Shown here in pieces: positions 51,523 to 63,732 of a stretch of DNA of 64,000 nt. The notes below the pieces were generated by a model. The model worked only from the letters and a program-made list of their open reading frames with translations, had not been told where the DNA came from and searched no databases. Source of the DNA: Brevibacterium oceani (GTDB lineage: Bacteria > Actinomycetota > Actinomycetes > Actinomycetales > Brevibacteriaceae); the NCBI RefSeq assembly GCF_013623835.1, contig NZ_JABKDE010000002.1:62001-126000 (forward strand), given 5' to 3'. How positions within the stretch are numbered: position 1 is the stretch's first letter; the number at the start of each line of letters is the position of its first letter. The translations under genes and the position numbers were made by a program.

Positions 51523-53097
51523 ATGGATCTCGACCCGGTCCTCATCGGACGGTGGCAATTCGGAATCACCACCGTCTATCACTTCTGGATGGTGCCGCTG
51601 ACTCTGGGACTCGGCATGCTCGTGGCGATCCTGCAGACGGTCTACCACCGCACCGGCAACGAGGTCTACCTGCGGGCCACGAAATTCTTCGGCAAGCTCT
51701 TCCTCATCAACTTCATCATGGGTGTGGCCACCGGTCTCGTCCAGGAATTCCAGTTCGGTATGGCCTGGAGCGAGTACTCCCGCTTCGTCGGCGACGTCTT
51801 CGGAGCGCCCCTGGCACTCGAGGCGCTGCTGGCCTTCTTCCTCGAATCGACGTTCCTCGGCCTGTGGATCTTCGGGTGGGGACGGCTGCCCCGGGCGGTC
51901 CACCTCGGTGCGCTGTGGTGTGCGGTCATCGGCTCCTGGATCTCCGCCTACTTCATCATCGTCGCGAACTCATGGATGCAGCACCCCGTCGGGGTCGAAC
52001 TCGTCGACGGCAAGCCTGTGATGACCGACGTGTGGGCGGTGCTCGGCAACAACACCGCGATCGCCGCCTATACCCACACACTCTTCGGGGCACTGGCCGT
52101 GGGCGGCTCGTTCCTGCTCGGCATCTCCTGGTACCACCTCTATCATCGCCGCAAGGACGGCATCGACACCGTCGGGCCCGACGGAAAGGTCATCGTCGGC
52201 GAATCCACGGACTTGCCGGGTCGCGACAAGACCGACCATGCGGTGTGGATCAAGTCCCTGCGCATCGGCGCCCTCGTCGGCATCATCGCCTTCGCCGGCG
52301 TCTCCATCACCGGCGACGTGCAGGCGAAGCTGATGTTCGAACAGCAGCCGATGAAGATGGCCTCTGCGGAAGCAGCATGTCACGACGGCACCCAGTTCTC
52401 CGTGCTCACGATCGCAGACCCGTCCTCGAACGACTGCGACGGGGTGCAGAACATCTTTGAGATCCCCGGTCTGCTCTCCTTCCTCGCCAAAGGCGACTTC
52501 TCCACCCCGGTCCATGGGGTCACGACCCTGCTGCCGGAATACCAGGATCGCTACGGCACCCACATTCCCGACGACCCTCGCTACGGCGAACACGCCGGCG
52601 AGGCGATCAACTACCAGCCCATCATGATCGTCACCTACTGGGGATTCCGGATGATGATCGGCTTCGGAGCGCTGGCCGCCGGGGTCTGCCTCATCGGACT
52701 GTGGTGGGCACGCAAGGGCACAGTGCCGCAGTCGAAGTGGCTCAGCCGCGGATTCCTGCTGGCGATCACCGCGCCCTTCATTGCGAACTCAGCCGGGTGG
52801 ATCTTCACCGAGATGGGCCGCCAGCCCTTCGTCGTCGCTCCCAACCCGGCCCAGCTCGACGGGGTGTACATGTACACGCAGGCGGCGCTGTCACCAGAGG
52901 TGACCCCGGGTATGCTGCTGTTCTCGCTGATCAGCCTCACTCTCGTCTACGGGGTGCTGATGGTCGTCGAACTGCGGCTGCTCACGACCTATGTCAAGGG
53001 CGGGGTCGCCTCGGCGATGCCCGAATTGGAAGCGAAGAAGACGTCCAAGCCCACGATCACCGACGACGGCGATGATGTGCTGTCGTTCGCCTACTGA
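51523..53097 (+). CDS. cydA: Cytochrome bd ubiquinol/menaquinol oxidase subunit I
   Basis: This is a 524-residue heme-binding subunit of the terminal oxidase with about nine membrane helices. The first helix has the heme-ligand His in YHFWMVPLTLGLG near residue 19. GLVQEFQFGMAWSEYSRFVGD, FTEMGRQPFVV and the quinol-binding Q-loop region (HGVTTLLPEYQDRYG) are present. The Q-loop is of the short type. ATG 51523 has GGAGA 4 nt upstream; the in-frame TTG at 51508 is rejected. It heads a cydA-cydB-cydDC operon. Confidence 0.95.
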   Translation: MDLDPVLIGRWQFGITTVYHFWMVPLTLGLGMLVAILQTVYHRTGNEVYLRATKFFGKLFLINFIMGVATGLVQEFQFGMAWSEYSRFVGDVFGAPLALEALLAFFLESTFLGLWIFGWGRLPRAVHLGALWCAVIGSWISAYFIIVANSWMQHPVGVELVDGKPVMTDVWAVLGNNTAIAAYTHTLFGALAVGGSFLLGISWYHLYHRRKDGIDTVGPDGKVIVGESTDLPGRDKTDHAVWIKSLRIGALVGIIAFAGVSITGDVQAKLMFEQQPMKMASAEAACHDGTQFSVLTIADPSSNDCDGVQNIFEIPGLLSFLAKGDFSTPVHGVTTLLPEYQDRYGTHIPDDPRYGEHAGEAINYQPIMIVTYWGFRMMIGFGALAAGVCLIGLWWARKGTVPQSKWLSRGFLLAITAPFIANSAGWIFTEMGRQPFVVAPNPAQLDGVYMYTQAALSPEVTPGMLLFSLISLTLVYGVLMVVELRLLTTYVKGGVASAMPELEAKKTSKPTITDDGDDVLSFAY

Positions 53098-53108
53098 GGA
53101 GTCTCACG

Positions 53109-54127
53109 ATGGAAGTTCTCGCCACGATCTGGTTCGTCCTCATCGTCGTGCTGTGGATGGGATACCTGTTCCTCGACGGCTTCGACCTCGGCGTCGGTAT
53201 GCTGCTGCCGTTCCTGGCCCGCAGCGAACGCGGCAAACGAGTCATTCTCAATACGATCGGACCGGTCTGGGACGGCAACGAGGTGTGGCTGATCACGGCC
53301 GCAGGGGCGATGTTCGCGGCGTTCCCGCACTGGTATGCCTCGCTCTTCTCCGCCCTCTACATCCCGCTGACCCTGTGCCTGCTGTTCCTCATCTTCCGCG
53401 CCGTGTCGATCGAATACCGAGGCAAGGGACACACGCAGGCCTGGAAGTCCTTCTGGACGTGGGCGATGGCGATCGGCTCGGCCGGCACCGCGTTCTGCGT
53501 CGGGGCGATGCTCGCGATCACGACGCTCGGCCTGCCGCTCAACGCCCACGGCGACATCGTCGGCGGTGCGTTCGCCTGGGCATCGTGGCCGGCGCTGCTC
53601 GGCGGACTGGGAGGGCTCGGATATGCCTTCGTCCACGGGCTCGTCTTCCTCGGGCTCAAGACCGAAGGCGACATCCGCGCACGGGCGCGGTCCTGGGCGG
53701 GGCGGATCATGCTGCCGGCCGCGGTGCCGTTCCTCATCTGGTTCGCCCTGTCGATCACGCAGCGCACATGGCTCGTCGTCCCGGTCCTCCTCGCGGTCAT
53801 CGCGCTCATCGGTGCCTTCCTCGCGGTGCGCGCCGGAGCCGAGAAGCGAGCATTCGCCCTCCACGGCGTCTACCTCGTCGCGGGGCTGGGTTCGGTCTTC
53901 GCCGGCGTCTTCCCGAACGTGCTGCCCTCGACGCTCGACCCGGCTGATTCGCTGACGATCGAAACCGCTTCCTCCTCGGACTACACGCTGACTGTGATGC
54001 TCATCGTCACCGTGGTCATCCTGCCGGTGATCATCGCCTACCAGATCTTCAGCTACCGGCAGTTCCTCGTCCGCATCGCCGAGACCCACATCCCGGAGGC
54101 GCACAAGGTTCCGGTGGCGATCCGATC

Positions 54128-54131
<4 letters not shown>
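53109..54131 (+). CDS. cydB: Cytochrome bd oxidase subunit II
   Basis: This 340-residue polytopic partner of CydA starts with the signature TIWFVLIVVLWMGYLFLDGFDLGVGM. GPVWDGNEVWLITAAGAMFAAFP follows near residue 51. Around eight membrane helices are visible. It begins 11 bp after cydA, and its stop overlaps the cydDC GTG by 4 nt (GTGA). Confidence 0.95.
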
Positions 54132-57770
<3,639 letters not shown>

Positions 57771-57796
<26 letters not shown>

Positions 57797-58895
57797 TCTC
57801 GTCCCAGCTCGGGATCGAGGCACGCGAGTTCTTCTTCGACTTCGACTTCGCATCCTTCGCGGGAGTCGAATCCCTGTACTGATCGGATTGATCGCTGACG
57901 CCGGGCTCATTGAGCAGCGAGAGCTGATTGTCATCGTCGAAGGTCCCGACCTTCTCCGTCGGCTCCTGCGGGTCGTCTGAGTCCTGTGCCGGGGCCTCGA
58001 ACGCGAAGACCTCGTCATCGGTCGCGGCTTCCGGCTGACCGGGTGCGGTGTGAGCGCCCTGCGGGTGCGTCTCGGGATCCTCGGTCACCGCACGCAGACG
58101 CGTCCGCGGCTCCTCCTCGGCCTCATGATGACGACGCTTGCGCAGGTTCTCCAGGATCCGGCCTGTCTCGGCCTGGTGGTCGCGTGCCTGCTGAGAGGGC
58201 GCCGAACCTGCGGTCGGACGCGCCGGGGGATCGGCGGCGATGCCCTCGGCGGAGTCGACCTGCGGGAGGACATCGACCTCCTCGGTGTTCTTCTGCCGTT
58301 CGGCACCGGAACCGTAGTTCGGGATCGGGCCCGTATCGGTCGGACCCGAATCGGCCAGCCATTTGGCCTCATCGTCGATCGGGGTGAGCGAGCGGCGGTA
58401 GTAGTGCCAGCTGGCCGTCCGGACGCGATCGGCGGCGACGAAGCTGAGCTGGACATACCAGTTGCCGTCCTGCTGCTTCCAGGAATCCCATTCCATCGTC
58501 TCGATGTCGACATCGCGCATGGCCAGGCGCTGCTGACACAGCTCGATGAGAGGGGTGGGTTCCCCATTGGGATCGTGATCGGAGTAGATCGGGTGGCGGC
58601 TGGCGAGGTAGGCGGTGCGCGAACGCTCGGCCATCGCCGGTCCCTCGTAGGTGCGCACGTACTCCATGTCGGCACCCGTCGAGGCCACGACCTCCTCGGC
58701 GTCCATGCCCCCTCGGATCATGGCCTGGATGTCCTTGGGACGCACGGGAGTGTCGGACTTGTGGTGGGTGCGGTCCTTGCGCACCGCGGCCATGAGAGCG
58801 TCGTCGAGAACGACTCGGTACTGAAGCCCGTTCTCGTCGTTCAGCAGCAGATGGGTGCCATCTGCGTCGACTCCGTTCAAGATCAGTTCACGCAT
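57771..58895 (-). CDS. sepH: Septation protein SepH (DUF3071)
   Basis: This is a 374-residue actinobacterial division protein. The N-terminal DUF3071 domain starts MRELILNGVDADGTHLLL and contains a helix-turn-helix (VRPKDIQAMIRGGMDAEEVV, residues about 50-69). The rest is an acidic, disordered region with a basic C-terminal tip (SRASIPSWDEIMFGSKRD). SepH promotes FtsZ assembly in Streptomyces and mycobacteria. AAAGGAGCTACAGGC precedes the ATG at 58895. The last 26 bp overlap the end of cydDC, an unusual convergent arrangement. Confidence 0.92.
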
Positions 58896-59162
58896 GCCTG
58901 TAGCTCCTTTATCGCGTCTCCTCTGCATCGTGTCACGTTCGGCAGGGCGAGTCGGGCAGATTTGCGCGCGAGTCGCGAAATCCCGGGCCGGTTCGGCCCT
59001 CGACGATCTGAGCACGCTCTCAGGACGTGAACTCGGCCACGAATGGGCTGGATGCCTGCATGGGTCGGGCAGGCGATCTCGCGTGCGGACGGGTTCGGAG
59101 TTCGAACCGTGAGTGGCGAAGGCTCACTCTGCGGACAACGGGCCCTGTGTCTCTACAGCCTG

Positions 59163-59168
59163 TAAAAT
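59163..59168 (+). promoter_or_regulatory. Candidate -10 box (TAAAAT) for the ferrochelatase gene
   Basis: TAAAAT, with TG just before it, is followed by exactly 7 nt and the GTG at 59176, again suggesting a leaderless mRNA. Confidence 0.5.
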
Positions 59169-59175
59169 CGTGAGC

Positions 59176-60282
59176 GTGAATAAAACTGCACCGATCGATG
59201 CCCTGATCCTCATGTCATTCGGAGGACCGGAGGCTCCAGAAGAAGTGGTTCCCTTCCTCCGCAACGTCACCGCCGGCCGCGGCATCCCCGAGGAGCGGCT
59301 TGAGGAAGTCGGTGAGCACTACTTCGGGTTCGGTGGCAAGTCCCCGATCAACGATCAGAACAAGGCGCTGCTGGCGGCCCTGCGCGAGGAACTCGATCGC
59401 CGGGGAATCGACACTCCGCTGATCTGGGGCAACCGCAACTGGGAACCCTACCTCACCGATGAGGTGCGGGCGCAGGCCCTGGGGGGACGGACCCGCTTCC
59501 TCTCGATCGACACGTCCGCCTACTCGTCCTACTCCTCATGTCGGCAGTATCGCGAAGACTTCGCGAAGACGGTCGAGACTCTCGAGGCCGAGGGCCTGAG
59601 CGTCCAGATCGACAAGATCCGACAGTTCTACAACCACCCCGGATACGCGGAAGCATGCACCGACCGCCTCGAAGCCGGCCTCGCCGACTTCCGCAGCCAG
59701 GTCGGCGAGCTCGATCCCGCTCAGCACCGCCTGCTGTTCGTCACCCATTCGATTCCGAATGTCATGCAGGACGCCTCGGCCGTGGCGACGAACGGCTACC
59801 TCGCTCAGCATGAGGAGCTCATGGGCCGCCTCGTCGGGCGGCTCGACGAAGCCGATCGTCTGCCATGTGAACTCGTCTTCTGCTCCCGGTCGGGTTCGCC
59901 CGAGGTGCCGTGGCTCGAACCCGATGTCAATGATCGGATGGAAGAGCTCGCCGAGGAGGGGGTGACCGGGGTCATGCTCGCGCCCATCGGCTTCATCTCC
60001 GACCATATGGAGGTCGCCTTCGACCTCGACACCGAAGCCAAGGAGACCGCCGAGAAGCTCGGCTTCGCCTTCACCCGTGTCGCCACCGTCGGCACCCATG
60101 AGACATTCGTCTCCGGTCTCGTCGACCTCGTCGAGGAGCGCGTCGCCCAGCTGCGCGGAGATGCCGTCGAGGCTCCCGCGCTGCCCGGCACGACGGCACT
60201 CGTTCCCGGCAGCGGAGCCTGCAGCATCGAATGCTGCCGCGGCCGGATCGAACGCGCCACGCACCCGAACTGGGCCAGCTGA
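59176..60282 (+). CDS. cpfC: Coproporphyrin III ferrochelatase
   Basis: This 368-residue enzyme inserts iron into coproporphyrin III, the route actinobacteria use to make heme (older name hemH). Family motifs are LMSFGGPEAPEEVVPFLRNV, FLSIDTSAYSSYSSCRQYR and VTHSIPNVM, and the GFISDHMEV stretch holds the metal-site His. C161 and the C-terminal cluster ACSIECCRG resemble the Cys set that binds a [2Fe-2S] centre in mycobacterial ferrochelatase. GTG 59176 is chosen from the -10 spacing; GTG 59170 is possible. A near-perfect 22-bp terminator follows. Confidence 0.93.
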   Translation: MNKTAPIDALILMSFGGPEAPEEVVPFLRNVTAGRGIPEERLEEVGEHYFGFGGKSPINDQNKALLAALREELDRRGIDTPLIWGNRNWEPYLTDEVRAQALGGRTRFLSIDTSAYSSYSSCRQYREDFAKTVETLEAEGLSVQIDKIRQFYNHPGYAEACTDRLEAGLADFRSQVGELDPAQHRLLFVTHSIPNVMQDASAVATNGYLAQHEELMGRLVGRLDEADRLPCELVFCSRSGSPEVPWLEPDVNDRMEELAEEGVTGVMLAPIGFISDHMEVAFDLDTEAKETAEKLGFAFTRVATVGTHETFVSGLVDLVEERVAQLRGDAVEAPALPGTTALVPGSGACSIECCRGRIERATHPNWAS

Positions 60283-60350
60283 ACTGGCGTCGGGTCGGCA
60301 GCCCGGGCGCTTGGCCGGCTGACCCGAACCGGGCGAGCTGAACCGAGCGC

Positions 60351-60399
60351 AGACGAAGGACCCTCCCTCACCGAATCGGTGAGGGAGGGTCCTTCGTCT
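60351..60399. terminator. Perfect 22-bp hairpin after the ferrochelatase gene
   Basis: Arms 60351-60372 and 60378-60399 are exact complements (core GGACCCTCCCTCACC) with a GAATC loop. It sits between convergent genes, so it probably stops both transcripts despite the short T tract. Confidence 0.75.
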
Positions 60400-60440
60400 C
60401 AGCGCCCGCTGACGGCTGCCCGCCGCCGGGGGCGAATGTC

Positions 60441-60668
60441 TTATGACTCTTCTGGGCTCGGGATGACGGGCAGGGCGCCCGTCTCGGCCTGGATCACCTC
60501 GGCGATGGGGCCCGTGTCGACGTCATTGCGTCCGGCGAGCTCCATGAGGTTCTGCAGGTCGTCGATGAGATTCTCGACGAGGAAGTCGTCACCGGCGGAC
60601 CGGGCCTCGTGAATGCGATGACGGACATCATCGATTCGGGTGTCGAGCTGATCTGCGAATTCACTCAT
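60441..60668 (-). CDS. Small hypothetical protein
   Basis: This is a 75-residue acidic, mainly helical protein (MSEFADQLDTRIDDVRHRIHEA, then DFLVENLIDDLQNLMELAGRN). It has no signal peptide or membrane segment. The ATG at 60668 has GGAAGGACGG upstream; an in-frame ATG at 60719 would add 17 residues without typical content. I do not recognise the family. It looks real because of good codon bias, a ribosome site, and a terminator between it and the neighbour. Confidence 0.65.
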   Translation of the reverse strand: MSEFADQLDTRIDDVRHRIHEARSAGDDFLVENLIDDLQNLMELAGRNDVDTGPIAEVIQAETGALPVIPSPEES

Positions 60669-60952
60669 TGTGGATCCGTCCTTCCTCGGGTGACCCCCGA
60701 AGGGGACGATCCCGGTCATCTACCGGCAGCCTGGCTGGCGGTATTGTCCATCACAAGTATTCTTGCAGAGCTTTTCGAGAACTCTATGTGTGGCTGACAT
60801 ATGCGGACAAGCAGGTGACGAGAATCACCGCATAGGGTACCCGTTCCATCTTGCCAACGGCAAGCATACAGTGCACAATGCTGGGGACACACTCCACGAG
60901 AGGATTCGACGATCCTCTTCGGCACCCCCTGGACAGAGAGCGATGAGGCCAT

Positions 60953-61252
60953 ATGGCAACAGATTACGACGCACCTCGCAAGCAAGATGATGAGATCAAG
61001 AGCGATTCGATCGAGCAGCTGAAGGCTCAGCGTTCGCAGGCACAGGCGAGCAAGATCGACGAGGACGAGACAGCGGTCGCCGAAGGGTTCGAACTCCCCG
61101 GTGCGGACCTGTCGAACGAAGAACTCTCCGTTCGTGTCCTCCCCAAGCAGAACGACGAGTTCACCTGCATGGAATGCTTCCTGGTCCGCCATCGTTCGCA
61201 GCTTGCGAGCGAAGAGGGCGGTGTACCCATCTGCACGGACTGTGCAGGCTGA
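60953..61252 (+). CDS. DUF4193 protein, zinc-ribbon-like
   Basis: This 99-residue protein is widespread in actinobacteria. The first 60 residues are highly charged (KQDDEIKSDSIEQLKAQRSQ). The C-terminus has two Cys pairs, CMEC and CTDC, arranged like a zinc ribbon. It often lies close to dut and DUF3093, as here. Function is unknown. A strong terminator follows 20 nt after the stop. Confidence 0.88.
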   Translation: MATDYDAPRKQDDEIKSDSIEQLKAQRSQAQASKIDEDETAVAEGFELPGADLSNEELSVRVLPKQNDEFTCMECFLVRHRSQLASEEGGVPICTDCAG

Positions 61253-61272
61253 ATCGCTTCAATCCCCTCAGA

Positions 61273-61307
61273 CGGAACGCGCCGATCACATCGATCGGCG
61301 CGTTCCG
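61273..61307 (+). terminator. Hairpin after the DUF4193 gene
   Basis: A perfect 14-bp stem (CGGAACGCGCCGAT with ATCGGCGCGTTCCG) and 7-nt loop are followed by CATTTCC. Confidence 0.7.
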
Positions 61308-61315
61308 CATTTCCG

Positions 61316-61390
61316 CCCTTATTACTACGTGACGGCGGCCCAGCAACCTCGCGCCAGGTTGCTGGGCCGCCGTCAGGTAGCAATTAGGGG
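61316..61390. repeat. Palindromic intergenic repeat, copy 2
   Basis: Arms 61325-61349 and 61356-61380 pair at 24 of 25 positions with loop CGCGCC. The 56 nt match copy 1 (40115-40170) at 54 positions. CCCT and AGGGG flank it as in copy 1. The stop codon of the minus-strand DUF3093 gene lies 3 nt beyond the arm. Confidence 0.85.
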
Positions 61391-61839
61391 GTGAGAGCGG
61401 CGGCCAGTTCCTTGGGGCGTCGGGTGGAGACCAGCCAGTACGGTGTGGGGTCGTTGTCGTCGTCGAGCTCGATGCGCACCACCGGCTTCACCCACGGACG
61501 GATCTTGAGGAAGGCGCGTGCGTCGAGGTCGACGCCGCGGGCGGCACGGGCCTCGTCGCCGTCATAGGCGGTCGCGCCGGGGACGAACCTGCGGTCGATG
61601 TGCGCCTCGCCGACGAAGAGCTGCCGCTGCGTGACGATGATCGTAAGCGTCAGCGAATTCAGCCACCAGGCGAAGAGGACGAAGCTGATGACGGGCAGGA
61701 TGATCGTGCCCAGCTTCCACACGGGCAGAACCATGAGTGCCGTCGATGCCGCAGCCACCACGACGAGGATCCACATGCCGACCGAGGGCCGGACCTTCTC
61801 CTGATAGACCACGTTGGTCCCCGATTGCGTTGTTGCCAT
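61384..61839 (-). CDS. DUF3093 membrane protein
   Basis: This 151-residue protein has two membrane helices (about residues 21-39 and 43-62), followed by a beta-rich cytoplasmic domain (LTIIVTQRQLFVGEAHIDRR, ending RRPKELAAAL). DUF3093 genes lie divergently next to dut in many actinobacteria, matching this position. The domain resembles a small PH-like fold, but that is inference. ATG 61839 follows a GACAAT box by 6 nt. Confidence 0.85.
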   Translation of the reverse strand: MATTQSGTNVVYQEKVRPSVGMWILVVVAAASTALMVLPVWKLGTIILPVISFVLFAWWLNSLTLTIIVTQRQLFVGEAHIDRRFVPGATAYDGDEARAARGVDLDARAFLKIRPWVKPVVRIELDDDNDPTPYWLVSTRRPKELAAALTP

Positions 61840-61845
61840 GGGTTC

Positions 61846-61851
61846 ATTGTC
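61846..61851 (-). promoter_or_regulatory. Candidate -10 box (GACAAT) for the DUF3093 gene
   Basis: GACAAT on the minus strand is followed by 6 nt and the ATG, as at moxR (6 nt) and the amidase gene (7 nt). Confidence 0.45.
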
Positions 61852-61865
61852 CCATAGCGAGAAGT

Positions 61866-61895
61866 TTGGCCGCGTTCAGGCTTCGGCGTTAGAGT
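61866..61895 (+). promoter_or_regulatory. Candidate dut promoter
   Basis: TTGGCC, an 18-nt spacer and TAGAGT (61890-61895) lie 8 nt before the GTG at 61904. Confidence 0.45.
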
Positions 61896-61903
61896 GCATC
61901 TTT

Positions 61904-62377
61904 GTGACGGAAACCCTCAAGATCGACCTGCAGCTCCTCGACGCGGGCGCCAACGCCCCCGCCTACGCTCACGCGAGCGATGCCGGAGCGGATCTGCGCT
62001 CGACGATCGACATCGTCCTCGAACCCTTCGAACGGCATGTGGTGCCCACCGGCATCGCGATCGCGCTGCCCGAGGGTTACGCGGCCTTCGTCCACCCCCG
62101 TTCGGGCCTGTCGAGCAAGCACGGGGTCACCGTCGTCAACGCACCCGGCACCATCGACGCCGGCTACCGCGGCGAGATCAAGGTGCCGCTCATCAACCTC
62201 GACGCGAAGACCCCGGTGCGCATCGCCCGCGGAGACCGCATCGCCCAACTCGTGATCCAACGGATCGCGCACGCCGACTTCACCATCGTCGACTCGCTCG
62301 ACGACAGCGACCGCGGATCCGGCGGATTCGGATCCACCGGCGGAATCGACGCCGGGCTCAGCGACAAGGAGAAGTGA
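61904..62377 (+). CDS. dut: dUTP diphosphatase
   Basis: This 157-residue trimeric enzyme hydrolyses dUTP to dUMP and PPi, keeping uracil out of DNA. Motifs 1-5 are visible: DAGADLRS, HPRSGLSSKHG, APGTIDAGYRGEI, RGDRIAQLVIQR and the C-terminal RGSGGFGSTGG. GTG 61904 is the start matching family N-termini. It is followed after 6 bp by the DUF3710 gene. The dut-DUF3710-OB-fold-trk order is conserved with mycobacteria (Rv2697c-Rv2691). Confidence 0.96.
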   Translation: MTETLKIDLQLLDAGANAPAYAHASDAGADLRSTIDIVLEPFERHVVPTGIAIALPEGYAAFVHPRSGLSSKHGVTVVNAPGTIDAGYRGEIKVPLINLDAKTPVRIARGDRIAQLVIQRIAHADFTIVDSLDDSDRGSGGFGSTGGIDAGLSDKEK

Positions 62378-62383
62378 GAACTC

Positions 62384-63256
62384 ATGGGACTGTTCTCCAG
62401 GTTCAAGAAATCCACCCCGCACACCGATGACGACGTCGTCACCGACGACGAACTCGGAGGCGATGAGGACACCGTCGCCGAGGCGGCCGACCGCGACGAG
62501 GCCGACGACGACCCCAGCGACACCGAGTCCGATGAGGCCGCGATCGCTGCGGACGCATCCGATGAGGACTCGGATGGCGAGGACTCGGACGACGAGCTCG
62601 ACGACGAAGACGCGCTGCTCGAGAAGTCCGCACCGTTCGACCGGTCGGAGAAGGGTCCGTTCGACATCTCCGAGGACTACCCCGAACACGACCGCCTCGA
62701 CCTCGGCGCCCTCAAGGTTCCCGTCGTCGACGGCATGCAGGTCCGACTCGACACCGACGACGACTCCCAGCGTGTGCTGGCCGTGACCCTCATCCACGAA
62801 GGCGGAGGCATCCAGCTGCAGGCGTTCGCAACTCCGCGCTCGGAAGGACTGTGGAACACGGTGCGTCGCCAGCTGTCCGAATCTGTGGACAAGCAGGGCG
62901 GCGAATCGAGCGAACTGCACACCTCGCTCGGCAAGGAGCTGGCCATCGAGGTTCCGGCGAAGACCGAATCCGGCCGCCCGGGCAAGCGGGCCATGCGCTT
63001 CGCCGGCATCGACGGTCCCCGCTGGTTCATCCGCGCCGTGTTCTCCGGCAAGGCCGTGACCGACGACGAGATCCGTGCCGAACTCTCCGCTCTCTTCCGC
63101 GGCGTCGTCGTCGACCGCGGCCAGGAGGCCATGGCTCCCCGGGAACTCATCGCACTCACCGCCCCGCAGGTCGACAGTGACAACGACGAGGAGACATCGG
63201 ACGAGGACGAGCTCAACCCATTCGAGCGCGGCCCCGAGATCACAGAGATCCGCTGA
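62384..63256 (+). CDS. DUF3710 protein
   Basis: This 290-residue protein has an Asp/Glu-rich first 85 residues. The DUF3710 domain follows: RSEKGPFDISEDYPEHDRLDLG onward, then GIQLQAFATPRSEGLW, and GIDGPRWFIRAVFSGKA near residue 210. It is cytoplasmic, with no membrane helix. Function is unknown; the conserved position between dut and an OB-fold gene suggests a link to nucleotide or nucleic-acid metabolism. Confidence 0.9.
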   Translation: MGLFSRFKKSTPHTDDDVVTDDELGGDEDTVAEAADRDEADDDPSDTESDEAAIAADASDEDSDGEDSDDELDDEDALLEKSAPFDRSEKGPFDISEDYPEHDRLDLGALKVPVVDGMQVRLDTDDDSQRVLAVTLIHEGGGIQLQAFATPRSEGLWNTVRRQLSESVDKQGGESSELHTSLGKELAIEVPAKTESGRPGKRAMRFAGIDGPRWFIRAVFSGKAVTDDEIRAELSALFRGVVVDRGQEAMAPRELIALTAPQVDSDNDEETSDEDELNPFERGPEITEIR

Positions 63257-63262
63257 GAACCG

Positions 63263-63640
63263 ATGCTCGATCTCATCACCCGCCTGGTCCGCGACTTCGG
63301 CTCCCGCGATGCGGAAGCCCGCGCCGATCTGCGCCTGGTCTCACAGGTGCCCGGAGTCGTCCCGGTCGAATCGCTGGAGGCGCGGAAGGCCTCACGCATC
63401 GCCGGAGTCGTCTCCTCGGCGACCCGCTCATGCTCCGATGACAGCCCGCGGCTCGACATCACCGTCGCCGACGGCACCGGCGAAGCCCGGGCGCAGTTCC
63501 TCGGCCGGCGGGAGATCAGCGGCATCCGTCCCGGTGCCCTCATCGTCCTCGAGGGCCGATTCTGCGGCAGCGACGGAATGCTCACGGCCCACAATCCCGT
63601 CTACGAACTGCTTCAGACGAAGGACGACACCGAAGACTGA
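63263..63640 (+). CDS. OB-fold nucleic-acid-binding protein (Rv2694c-like)
   Basis: This 125-residue protein has an OB-fold like the anticodon-binding type (ASRIAGVVSSATRS, RLDITVADGTGEARAQFLGR, PGALIVLEGRF). The N-terminal 45 residues are helical. It sits 6 bp after the DUF3710 gene and is part of the conserved dut operon. The nucleic acid bound is unknown. Confidence 0.85.
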   Translation: MLDLITRLVRDFGSRDAEARADLRLVSQVPGVVPVESLEARKASRIAGVVSSATRSCSDDSPRLDITVADGTGEARAQFLGRREISGIRPGALIVLEGRFCGSDGMLTAHNPVYELLQTKDDTED

Positions 63641-63732
63641 CGGAGCCGGTCTCGGGTCGCGTCCGGTCTCGGTTCACAGCCGAGCCGGTTCGCGTCGGCC
63701 CTGAGCAGAGCCGAACACAGTTCGGTCAGCCC

